Shown: positions 28,469-36,636 of the stretch, one piece after another
How positions within the stretch are numbered: position 1 is the first letter of the stretch
Layout: every line of letters starts with the position of its first letter
Origin: a methane-oxidizing endosymbiont of Gigantopelta aegis
GTDB taxonomy: Bacteria > Pseudomonadota > Gammaproteobacteria > Methylococcales > Methylomonadaceae
Length of the DNA: 64,000 bases
Assembly (NCBI RefSeq): GCF_016097405.1
Contig: NZ_JAEHGD010000001.1
Span: 430,900-494,899 of the forward strand
Direction of reading: 5' to 3'
The notes under the pieces: generated by a model
Told to the model about the DNA's origin: nothing
Seen by the model: the letters and a program-made list of their open reading frames with translations, nothing else
Database searches by the model: none
Program-made: the position numbers and the translations under genes

Positions 28469-29488
28469 TTAATGTTTTATCTGATCTAATTTTTTAGAGG
28501 CTTCCTGATAGGATTGACTCGCTTCCTGAAACGATTTCAACGCATCTTCAAACGATTCCGATGCTTGACTAAAGCCATTTTTATCGGCACTTAATTTTAG
28601 CGTATAACCCTCTGTTTTGGCTAAATTTTCTTGTTCAGCAGGTTTTGCATTATCAGCGTCCATCCTATCTGTTGTTTCTACCACACCAAAACTTTCTTCT
28701 TCATCCTCATAAAAAGCATCTTCTAAATCCGCCACATCATGGCTGACTTCGATTTCACCATCTTTAATCAAATATTTTCGATGCTGTAAATAAGCTTCCC
28801 GTGTAAAAACATAAGGATCAAGCGCCGCCTCATCAATAAATTTCAATGATCCTTCAGCATTTGCCCGACTGTTCAACAAAGATAATACCTGAACAGGATA
28901 ACCCACATAGCTTACCGGATTAGTGGCAGTATCCACAACGACTCCTGGTACGCTGCGTGTCGTTGCAGGACCTAATACAGGCAGAACCAGATAAGGTCCT
29001 TCAGGAACTCCCCAGACAGCCAGCGTTTGAGCAAAGTCTTCCTGATGTTTTTCCAAGCCCACTTCCTTAGCGACATCAAAAAGACCGGCCAGCCCCACGG
29101 TAGAGTTCAGCAAAAAACGACCGGTGTCTTCTGCTCCTTTCTCAAACTTGCCTTGCAAGGTATTGTTCAAAATCACACTGATATCGTTCAAATTATTAAA
29201 AAAATTGGCAATCCCAGTCTGAACAAATTGCGGTGTCACCCATAAATAAGCATCAGAGACCGGTTTAGCAACATATTTATCCAGCTTGTCATTAAAGCCA
29301 TAAATTTTACGGTTGATATGCTCATAAGGATCTGCCGGGTTTTGCTGTTCGGCAGCGACTTCAGCTGCACTAGCTTCCGTTTTTGCAACATCGGTTGATG
29401 CACAACCAGCCAATAGAATGCTGCTAAAAAGAAATGTTAAAACACAACCTTTTTTAAATTGAATATGTAGATTTGAATAATACATCAT
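28469..29488 (-). CDS. mlaA: MlaA (VacJ) family outer-membrane lipoprotein
   Basis: MlaA proteins sit in the outer membrane and move phospholipids between leaflets, with MlaC shuttling to the inner membrane. The lipobox LLAGC is visible around residue 29, and the MlaA domain (NPADPYEHINRKIYGFND through TATNPVSYVGYPVQVL) follows. A C-terminal tail of about 95 residues, acidic and then coiled-coil like (FEDALKSFQEASQSYQEASKKL), goes beyond the family core. In this locus it is the last gene of hpnH-hpnB-hpnM-mlaA, which suggests hopanoid rather than general phospholipid traffic. The specificity is inferred from context. Confidence 0.9.
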   Translation of the reverse strand: MMYYSNLHIQFKKGCVLTFLFSSILLAGCASTDVAKTEASAAEVAAEQQNPADPYEHINRKIYGFNDKLDKYVAKPVSDAYLWVTPQFVQTGIANFFNNLNDISVILNNTLQGKFEKGAEDTGRFLLNSTVGLAGLFDVAKEVGLEKHQEDFAQTLAVWGVPEGPYLVLPVLGPATTRSVPGVVVDTATNPVSYVGYPVQVLSLLNSRANAEGSLKFIDEAALDPYVFTREAYLQHRKYLIKDGEIEVSHDVADLEDAFYEDEEESFGVVETTDRMDADNAKPAEQENLAKTEGYTLKLSADKNGFSQASESFEDALKSFQEASQSYQEASKKLDQIKH

Positions 29489-29500
29489 AAAAAAACCTAT

Positions 29501-30157
29501 TTATTGTTTCGCGTAATTTTCTATTTTTTCATTCATTTTTGCAATTAAAACATCAAATCCCTGATTTTTCAGTAAACTGGTATATTCTGATCGCCTGACC
29601 GCTAAATCGCTCACACCATCAGCAATAATATTGATGATTTTCCAATCACCATTGATTTTTTTCAACATATAATCAAATTTAACATCATTATCATCAGGAA
29701 TCACTAATAGGTTATGGATAATTTTCCCACCTCGCGCGGTTTCTTCTTCTGAAACAAACTCAAATTTCTCACCCGAATACTCTTTAAAGTTATAGGCATA
29801 TGCCGAAATACTCAAGCGAGTAAATGTATCAACCAGTTCTTTTTGCTGTTCTTCGGTTAATTTTTTCCATTCCCGCCCAACCACAATACGGGCAATCTTG
29901 GTCAATGCATGACTTTTCTTAACCGCCGGTGCCAATTTTTTATAGCGCCCTTCAAAACCTAATTCAGAACCATGCTGCATAACGTCAAGTAATGTCTTCT
30001 GGAATTGCTCGACAACTTGGCGCGCCGACTCCGGTCTAGTCTCTGTTTCTGTCGAGATATTTTCCGTCGCTTGGACGTTATACCCGAAAGCAAAGCTAAG
30101 CAATACTACGAATAATCGAAAACTGTTTTGTATATTAAGCATATTTCTTAAACTCAT
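29501..30157 (-). CDS. hpnM: HpnM/MlaC family periplasmic lipid-transfer protein
   Basis: A 218-aa protein with a signal peptide (hydrophobic core about residues 13-25, cleavage near VQA) and the MlaC/Ttg2D tolerance domain (FQKTLLDVMQHGSELGFEGRYKKL ... VSDLAVRRSEYTSLL). The hopanoid-linked members are called HpnM. It probably ferries hopanoids or phospholipids across the periplasm and may work with the HpnN exporter on the other strand and with MlaA, whose gene starts 12 bases downstream. No MlaFEDB transporter genes are in the window. Confidence 0.87.
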   Translation of the reverse strand: MSLRNMLNIQNSFRLFVVLLSFAFGYNVQATENISTETETRPESARQVVEQFQKTLLDVMQHGSELGFEGRYKKLAPAVKKSHALTKIARIVVGREWKKLTEEQQKELVDTFTRLSISAYAYNFKEYSGEKFEFVSEEETARGGKIIHNLLVIPDDNDVKFDYMLKKINGDWKIINIIADGVSDLAVRRSEYTSLLKNQGFDVLIAKMNEKIENYAKQ

Positions 30158-30160
30158 CTG

Positions 30161-31297
30161 TCAATTCTGCCCTGTCAAATAACGACGCCCTTTCCAGCGA
30201 GATCTTTCTCCGCGCCAATAACGAATAGCCGAAGTCCATGTCATCATCAAATATAATGCGGCCACAATAGGCATCGTTAAAGCCCAAAGTGGACTTAGTC
30301 GATAAAAAAATAATGTCGGCAAATAAAGACTTATCATAATCGATAAGGATAAACCGTTTATGAAAAGTTCTATAGGCGTTTCTACCCAAAAAACAGCCAT
30401 CAAAGGCCACCAATACATCAATAACATTATCATGGTACACAACAGCAACAATATCCGTGAATAATGAAGTTGAGTATATGCCGTTCGGGCAACCATTTGC
30501 CAAATCTCACTCAAACCAACATATGGTCTTTGACTAATAACGCCATGCGTCAATCCAACCCAGATTTTATAGCCTTTAGACTTAATTGTTTTTGCTAGAG
30601 TGCAGTCATCGATTACCGCATCTTTAATCACTGCCATTCCGCCTATATCTTTTAGTACGGCTGTTTCAAGAAAAATACAACCACCAGCTGCGGCCGCCAT
30701 TTTTGATTTTGGATTGTTAGCCAGCGCAAACGGATAAATCATTTTGAAAAAATAAATAAACGCCGGCATCAATAATTTTTCCCAAAATGATTGAAACCGT
30801 AACACCGCCATCAAAGAAACAAACTGTAAACTATTTTTTTGTTGTTTTTGTTTAAGCGCCTTTAACATACCGGGCTTTAATGCAATATCGGCATCTAGTA
30901 ATAGCAACAATGGCGTCTTGACGACTTTCAAGCCTTGTTCTTGCGCCCATAATTTTCCTGTCCAGCCCGGTGGCAAGCTTTTCGATTCAATAATGGTCAG
31001 GTTTTCAAGCCCGGTAGTACGAGCAATATTAACCGTCTCATCATTTGAATCATCATCGACCAAAACAACCTGCAAACCACGCCCCTGTTGCTTCAATGAC
31101 TGTAATGTTCCAGCAATCACTTCCGCCTCATTACGCGCTGGAATCAGCACCGTAACATCATGTAAATCAAAATCCGAAAAATCAGTTTCCGCTTCCAATA
31201 CTTCCCGATTACGCCAGGGTTGCCATGGCAAAAGCAAAGTAATTAACCAAACAACCCCGGCTAAAACGGATAAATACCCACCCATAGTGCCTAACAT
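30161..31297 (-). CDS. hpnB: hopene-associated glycosyltransferase HpnB
   Basis: A family-2 glycosyltransferase of 378 aa. It has an N-terminal membrane segment (about residues 5-25), a GT-A fold with VLIPARNEAEVI and the donor motifs VDDDSNDET and LLLDADI, and a QxxRW-like region (KGYKIWVGLTHGVISQRPY). Several transmembrane helices follow at the C-terminus. HpnB occurs in hopanoid clusters but its product is not firmly established. It lies 5 bases after hpnH and 3 bases before hpnM. Confidence 0.88.
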   Translation of the reverse strand: MLGTMGGYLSVLAGVVWLITLLLPWQPWRNREVLEAETDFSDFDLHDVTVLIPARNEAEVIAGTLQSLKQQGRGLQVVLVDDDSNDETVNIARTTGLENLTIIESKSLPPGWTGKLWAQEQGLKVVKTPLLLLLDADIALKPGMLKALKQKQQKNSLQFVSLMAVLRFQSFWEKLLMPAFIYFFKMIYPFALANNPKSKMAAAAGGCIFLETAVLKDIGGMAVIKDAVIDDCTLAKTIKSKGYKIWVGLTHGVISQRPYVGLSEIWQMVARTAYTQLHYSRILLLLCTMIMLLMYWWPLMAVFWVETPIELFINGLSLSIMISLYLPTLFFYRLSPLWALTMPIVAALYLMMTWTSAIRYWRGERSRWKGRRYLTGQN

Positions 31298-31302
31298 ACC
31301 AT

Positions 31303-32439
31303 TTAGGATTCTATTTTTATCGGAATATCTTTCAGGTTGTTACCTGCAGTTTCAGTCGGAACTTTTTCCGGCACCATATCCCCCGTCGTTTTAGGACCGC
31401 GGATTGTCGCCCACAATGCTTTTAATGGGTGCTGTAATGTATCTTCCACAGCTGTAGCTTCATAGCCGCAATGCGCCATACAATTCGCACACTTTGGGTT
31501 CTTCGCGGTACCGTATTTTTCCCACGGCGTTTCTTCAAGCAAGGCTTGAAAACTATCGGTATAGCCCTCATCGCTCAAGAGGTAACACGGTTTTTGCCAT
31601 CCAAATACATTACGGGTCGGGTTGCCCCACGGCGTACAATCATAAGCCTGATTGCCTGCCAGATAATCCAGATATAATGAGGAATGATTCAAGCGCCAGT
31701 TACGTTTGCGTTTTTTACCCAAACCAAATATGCCACGAAACAGCTCTTTGGTTTCCCGCCCAGAAATAAAGACGTCTTGTTGTGGCGCATGTTCATAACT
31801 AAAACCCGGCGCTATAGTGATGCCTTCTACGCCTAACTCCATGGCATAGTCTAAAAATTCTGCCACTTCTTCAGGTGTTTCACCCTGAAACAAGGTGCAG
31901 TTGACCGTAACTCGAAAACCTTTGCTTAACGCTAATTTAATTGCATCAACAGCAATATCAAACACCCCCTCTTGACACACGGAAGTGTCATGACGCTCTT
32001 TGTTGCCATCTAAATGAATAGAGAATGTCAGATAAGGCGATGGTGTGTAATCGTTAATTCTTTTCTTCAGCAGCAGCGCATTGGTACAAAGATAAACAAA
32101 TTTCTTACGCTCGATAATGCCCTTGACGATTTCCGGCATTTCTTTATGAATCAACGGCTCACCGCCGGGGATGGAAACCATTGGTGCATCACACTCATCC
32201 ACGGCATCAAGACATTCTTTTACTGACAGGCGCTTATTGAGAATATCATCCGGGTATTCAATCTTACCGCAACCGGCGCAAGCCAAATTACATCGAAACA
32301 AAGGCTCGAGCATCAAAACCAAAGGGTATTTTTTATTGCCCTTCAACTTCTGCGTTAATAAATACTTACCTACTGCAATTTGTTGTCGTAAAGGAACGCC
32401 CACTTGCCTATCTCCCAAAATATGTACATTATTGAACAT
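31303..32439 (-). CDS. hpnH: adenosyl-hopene transferase HpnH (radical SAM)
   Basis: Radical SAM enzyme that adds the 5'-deoxyadenosyl radical to diploptene to give adenosylhopane, the first step of the C35 side chain. The [4Fe-4S] cysteines are Cys50, Cys54 and Cys57 (CNLACAGC). A SAM-binding GGEP motif (SIPGGEPL) and a C-terminal Cys-rich segment (CANCMAHCGYEATA) are characteristic of HpnH. The 378-aa length is normal. It is the first gene of the leftward hopanoid operon, divergent from squalene synthase. Confidence 0.95.
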   Translation of the reverse strand: MFNNVHILGDRQVGVPLRQQIAVGKYLLTQKLKGNKKYPLVLMLEPLFRCNLACAGCGKIEYPDDILNKRLSVKECLDAVDECDAPMVSIPGGEPLIHKEMPEIVKGIIERKKFVYLCTNALLLKKRINDYTPSPYLTFSIHLDGNKERHDTSVCQEGVFDIAVDAIKLALSKGFRVTVNCTLFQGETPEEVAEFLDYAMELGVEGITIAPGFSYEHAPQQDVFISGRETKELFRGIFGLGKKRKRNWRLNHSSLYLDYLAGNQAYDCTPWGNPTRNVFGWQKPCYLLSDEGYTDSFQALLEETPWEKYGTAKNPKCANCMAHCGYEATAVEDTLQHPLKALWATIRGPKTTGDMVPEKVPTETAGNNLKDIPIKIES

Positions 32440-32849
32440 TCAAGACCCATCGTTGCTACAAAACAACAACACATTTAACAACCTTGATGCTCTAACTCTT
32501 TGTATTAGAATAGAAAAAACCTTATCAATCTAATACAATTCAAAACAATGTACAAAGAATACTACTTTTCCGCATCAGACTCCAGTAAAAAAGCCCATAA
32601 AAACGATTTTTCAGCCATTTCATTTTGAAAAAAGTCATGAAATTAACAAAAATACAACAACATCAACACATTCCCCAAAACAACTTAAGCAATTGTTTTT
32701 AAGGATTATTTAAGCCAAATCATGATTCCCGAGAATTTTTTAAGGAAAACACACAAAAATATTTTGCTATAAAACAACATTACTTTGCAAAACCCCAACA
32801 AACCGACTATCATTGACACTCACTGATTTGATAACTGCGCGCATTTTTT
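32440..32849. promoter_or_regulatory. divergent control region of the hopanoid locus
   Basis: A 410-base AT-rich gap between hpnH and squalene synthase with no credible gene. It must hold both operons' promoters. On the plus strand an extended -10 (TGCTATAAA at 32766-32773) and a TTGACA at 32813-32818 are visible, but neither has a well-spaced partner. Near hpnH there is a 10-bp perfect inverted repeat (listed separately). The region also has several A-tracts. Confidence 0.6.
32500..32538. repeat. 10-bp perfect inverted repeat upstream of hpnH
   Basis: TTGTATTAGA (32500-32509) and TCTAATACAA (32529-32538) form a perfect inverted repeat with a 19-base spacer, 61 bases upstream of the hpnH start. 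It could be a dimeric-regulator operator with half-sites about three helical turns apart, or a hairpin in the hpnH leader. No T-run follows on the minus strand, so a terminator is unlikely. Confidence 0.5.
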
Positions 32850-33941
32850 ATGACTGAAGCAAACGTTTCAATTAACGACCAGAAAAACCTTCTTTCTCTG
32901 CCTGAGCAGGACTTTCAGTCCATACTGCTTGAAGGCGTTTCGAGAACGTTTGCCCTGACCATACCGCAACTGCCCGAAGGCCTGTATTCTCCAGTTGCCA
33001 ATGCCTATTTATTATGTCGAATTGTCGACACCATTGAGGATGAAGTGTCCTTGTCAGTCAACCAAAAAAAGTACTTTTGTGACTTATTTATCGACGTCAC
33101 ACGGACAGGCCAGCATGCCGAAAAGTTCAGCCAGGAATTAGCACCATTACTTTCAAACCAGACCCTTCCAGCAGAACACAGCTTGATTGCGGTGACACCA
33201 CGGGTAATTGAAATCACCCATTCCTTTGATAGGGAACAGATTGACGCTTTAGCCGATTGTGTCACTACCATGGCACAAGGCATGCCAAAGTTTCAGGCAC
33301 TGGATTTGCACGCCGGCCTGAAAACCCTGGCCGACCTGGATGACTATTGTTATTACGTTGCCGGCTGTGTCGGCGAAATGCTGGCCCGATTATTCTGTCA
33401 TTATTCTCCTGAAATCAATCAGCACCGGGAACAACTTTTAGAGTTGTCTGTGTCCTTTGGACAAGGCCTACAGATGACCAATATTTTAAAAGATATCTGG
33501 GATGACGCTAAACGTGGCGTCTGCTGGTTACCGCAAGATATCTTTACCGAAACCGGTTTTGACCTGGCAACACTGACCCCTGAAACAGATGATAAAAATT
33601 TCCGCAAAGGCCTAGAACACCTGATCAGCATTGCCCAACAACATTTGGACAACGCGCTGACCTATACCAAACTAATTCCCTCTCACGAAACAGGCATCCG
33701 TAATTTTTGTCTCTGGGCGCTTGGTATGGCGGTTTTGACATTACGCAAAATCCATGAAAACCTGGATTTCAATGATTCAAGTCAGGTCAAAATTACTCGG
33801 AAAAGTGTTAAGGCTACTATTTTCGCAACTAATTTAACCGTCCGCAGTAATTTAATGCTGACACTTTTATTCAATTTTTTCAGTCGACCTCTGAAAACGC
33901 CGGACTGGCATTATCAACCTGCCAGCCAGGCTAAACAATAA
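32850..33941 (+). CDS. squalene synthase, one-enzyme (eukaryote-like SQS) type
   Basis: Condenses two farnesyl diphosphates to presqualene diphosphate and reduces it to squalene. The aspartate-rich motifs are DTIEDE at 60-65 and NILKDIWDD at 211-219. A DYCYYVAGCVGEMLARLF block matches the single-polypeptide SQS family of eukaryotes and some methanotrophs rather than the three-protein HpnC/HpnD/HpnE route. The protein has 363 aa, shorter than eukaryotic forms that carry a membrane anchor. It is first in the rightward operon, 9 bases before shc, and no hpnC, hpnD or hpnE is in the window. A phytoene synthase role is unlikely given the context. Confidence 0.88.
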   Translation: MTEANVSINDQKNLLSLPEQDFQSILLEGVSRTFALTIPQLPEGLYSPVANAYLLCRIVDTIEDEVSLSVNQKKYFCDLFIDVTRTGQHAEKFSQELAPLLSNQTLPAEHSLIAVTPRVIEITHSFDREQIDALADCVTTMAQGMPKFQALDLHAGLKTLADLDDYCYYVAGCVGEMLARLFCHYSPEINQHREQLLELSVSFGQGLQMTNILKDIWDDAKRGVCWLPQDIFTETGFDLATLTPETDDKNFRKGLEHLISIAQQHLDNALTYTKLIPSHETGIRNFCLWALGMAVLTLRKIHENLDFNDSSQVKITRKSVKATIFATNLTVRSNLMLTLLFNFFSRPLKTPDWHYQPASQAKQ

Positions 33942-33950
33942 GGAATAACT

Positions 33951-35906
33951 ATGTTTACAGAAGCCGAATCAATCCCCGTATCAACATCTAGCCCGGCATC
34001 CAGTATGCCGGCCATCAATAACGCTGCACTGGAACAGGCCATCAGCAAAGCCGAAAAATACCTGCTGAATTTACAGGATAAAGACGGCTATTGGCTGTTT
34101 GAGCTGGAAGCTGATTGTACGATTCCAGCCGAATACATCATGATGATGCATTATCTGGATGATATTGATGAAACCTTACAGTCTAAAATTGCCGTTTATT
34201 TGCGCAGTCGTCAGGCTGAGGATGGCAGTTATCCTCTGTTTACTGGCGGACCAGGCGATATCAGTTGCAGCGTAAAAGTCTACTATGCCTTGAAAATGGC
34301 CGGCGATGACATCAATGCGCCGCATATGGTTCGATTGCGTAATTATATATTAAGCCAAGGCGGTGCCGCCCGCGCCAATGTCTTCACCCGTATCGCACTG
34401 GCGACTTTCAAGCAGCTGCCCTGGCGCGGAGTGCCTTATATTCCGGTTGAAATCATGCTACTCCCTAAGTGGTTTCCTTTTCATATCGATAAGGTATCCT
34501 ATTGGTCACGTACGGTTATGGTGCCGTTATTTATCTTATGTACTCTGAAAGCTACGGCAAAAAACCCACACAATGTCGATATTCTGGAATTATTTGTCGT
34601 CCATCCGGATGAGGAAAAACACTATTTCCCAGAACGCAGCTGGCTCAACAAAGCATTTTTAGCACTGGATCAATTAGGCCGACTGACCGAGCCGTTTATC
34701 CCCAAAAAAATGCGTCAAAAAGCCATCGACAAAGCACTGAACTGGTTTACTGAACGCCTGAATGGCGAAGATGGTCTAGGCGGTATCTTCCCTGCAATGG
34801 TGAATGCGTATGAAGCCATGTTGCTCCTCGGTATGCCACACGACCATCCTAATGTTGTCATTGCCCGCAAGGCAATTGATAAACTGTTGGTGATTAACGA
34901 AAACGATGCCTATTGCCAACCTTGTTTGTCACCGGTTTGGGATACGGCATTGACTGCACTGGCTTTGCAAGAATCCAATAAGGCCAACAACCAAGCCGCC
35001 CTGAGTCAAGCTTATGACTGGTTAAAATCCAAACAATTGATTGACCAGCCCGGTGACTGGCAAATCCAGCGCCCTGATTTGCCAGGTGGTGGCTGGGCAT
35101 TTCAGTTTGAAAACCCGTACTACCCGGATGTCGATGACACTGCCGTGGTCGCTTTTGCCATGGCTGACTCTGGCTACCCTGAACTAGAGGAATCCATCCA
35201 CCGGGCGACTCGCTGGATCGTCGGTATGCAATCGGAAAATGGCGGTTATGGGGCCTTTGATGTGGATAATACTTATTATTATCTCAACGAAATCCCTTTT
35301 GCCGATCACGGGGCATTACTTGATCCACCGACAGCCGATGTCAGCGCACGCTGTGCCATGCTGATGGCAAAAGTCGCTCAAGGTCATGATGAATATCGCC
35401 CAGCGCTGCAACGCACTATCGACTATCTCCGTGCCGAACAAGAAGAAGATGGCTCCTGGTTTGGTCGCTGGGGCACCAATTATATTTACGGCACTTGGTC
35501 AAGCCTTCTGGCACTGGAACAAACCGACCTGCCCAAATCAGACCCGATGTACCGCAAAGCGGCGGCTTGGCTAAAAAGTGTACAGCGTGAAGATGGCGGC
35601 TGGGGTGAAGATAACTTAAGCTACCATGACGATAAAAAATATCGAGGCCGCTATCACTTCAGCACCGCATTTCAAACGGCCTGGGCTCTACTGGCTTTAA
35701 TTGCCGCAGGTGAAACACACAGCCCTGAAGTCAAAGCCGGTGTTGAGTTTTTGTTGAAAACCCAATTAAACGATGGCCGCTGGGATGACCCTTGCTTTAC
35801 CGCACCGGGTTTTCCTAAGGTGTTCTATCTGAAATACCATGGCTATGACAAAATCTTCCCGTTGTGGGCCTTAGCCCGATATCGCAACGCGATTCAAGCA
35901 TCGTGA
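33951..35906 (+). CDS. shc: squalene-hopene cyclase
   Basis: Cyclises squalene to hopene and hopanol at the inner membrane, the committed hopanoid step. The catalytic protonation motif DVDD is at residues 393-396 (YPDVDDTAVV). Several QW repeats are visible (for example QEEDGSWFGRWG, QREDGGWGED and QLNDGRWDD), as is the GTWSSLLALEQ region. The 651-aa length is typical. Its stop overlaps the GTG start of hpnG by two bases, so translation is probably coupled. Confidence 0.97.
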   Translation: MFTEAESIPVSTSSPASSMPAINNAALEQAISKAEKYLLNLQDKDGYWLFELEADCTIPAEYIMMMHYLDDIDETLQSKIAVYLRSRQAEDGSYPLFTGGPGDISCSVKVYYALKMAGDDINAPHMVRLRNYILSQGGAARANVFTRIALATFKQLPWRGVPYIPVEIMLLPKWFPFHIDKVSYWSRTVMVPLFILCTLKATAKNPHNVDILELFVVHPDEEKHYFPERSWLNKAFLALDQLGRLTEPFIPKKMRQKAIDKALNWFTERLNGEDGLGGIFPAMVNAYEAMLLLGMPHDHPNVVIARKAIDKLLVINENDAYCQPCLSPVWDTALTALALQESNKANNQAALSQAYDWLKSKQLIDQPGDWQIQRPDLPGGGWAFQFENPYYPDVDDTAVVAFAMADSGYPELEESIHRATRWIVGMQSENGGYGAFDVDNTYYYLNEIPFADHGALLDPPTADVSARCAMLMAKVAQGHDEYRPALQRTIDYLRAEQEEDGSWFGRWGTNYIYGTWSSLLALEQTDLPKSDPMYRKAAAWLKSVQREDGGWGEDNLSYHDDKKYRGRYHFSTAFQTAWALLALIAAGETHSPEVKAGVEFLLKTQLNDGRWDDPCFTAPGFPKVFYLKYHGYDKIFPLWALARYRNAIQAS

Positions 35907-36628
35907 CGACTGGAATCATCGTTGCCCTGCCGGAAGAAATCAGCACACTGACATCCGCTTCGCTTCAGCAAGGTGAAATCATTCGACTGAATAACAACAC
36001 CTTGCTGATGCTGGCAGGAGCAGGTCCTGAAAATGCCGCGCATGCCGCTTATCAACTGATAAAATATGAAGGTGCCAGTCGCCTGATCAGCTGGGGCTGC
36101 GCTGCGGCATTGGTTGATTATTTAACCCCAGGTGACTTGATCCTAGCGGAAAATCTGATCGCCGAAGATCAAGAAATACTTAAGTGTGACCCGAACTGGC
36201 TATCTTATACCCGTGAAATTTTGAAACATTTGTCTTTGTTTCAAGAACCTCTGACGACAAGTCAGCATATTGTCGACACAGCAGAAGCAAAACAACGATT
36301 GCATATCGAAACTCAGGCGGTTGCCGTCGATATGGAAAGTGCTGCGATCGCACGCATTGCAAAACAGCATCACTGTCCCTTTTTACTTATTCGCAGCATT
36401 GCAGATACTGCCAACATGAATCTTCCACAGGCTATTGCTCGTGCCATGAATGCCGAAGGCCGTGTTGATATTTCAAAATTACTACTTTTTATCCTAAAAA
36501 AACCGAGTGAAATTCCAAGCTTGATTCATCTCGGGCTATGTTTTTCGTCCGCAAAAAAAACATTAACCGCTATCGCTAAACATCTTGATAAAATAGTGGG
36601 TTTTGAATCTAAAACACTTAATACTTAA
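35903..36628 (+). CDS. hpnG: hopanoid nucleosidase HpnG
   Basis: Removes adenine from adenosylhopane to give ribosylhopane, the second side-chain step. It belongs to the nucleoside phosphorylase/MTA-SAH nucleosidase fold: GIIVALPEEISTL at the start, LLMLAGAGPENAA and SWGCAAALVDYLTPGDLILAE for the phosphate/ribose pocket, and VAVDMESAAIARIA for the ribose-binding Met-Glu. I start at the GTG at 35903, overlapping the shc stop, because the family motif begins at its third to fourth residue. The frame is open to 35864 inside shc. The length is 241 aa. hpnN follows after 8 bases. Confidence 0.88.
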   Translation: MTTGIIVALPEEISTLTSASLQQGEIIRLNNNTLLMLAGAGPENAAHAAYQLIKYEGASRLISWGCAAALVDYLTPGDLILAENLIAEDQEILKCDPNWLSYTREILKHLSLFQEPLTTSQHIVDTAEAKQRLHIETQAVAVDMESAAIARIAKQHHCPFLLIRSIADTANMNLPQAIARAMNAEGRVDISKLLLFILKKPSEIPSLIHLGLCFSSAKKTLTAIAKHLDKIVGFESKTLNT

Positions 36629-36636
36629 ATCGCTGC

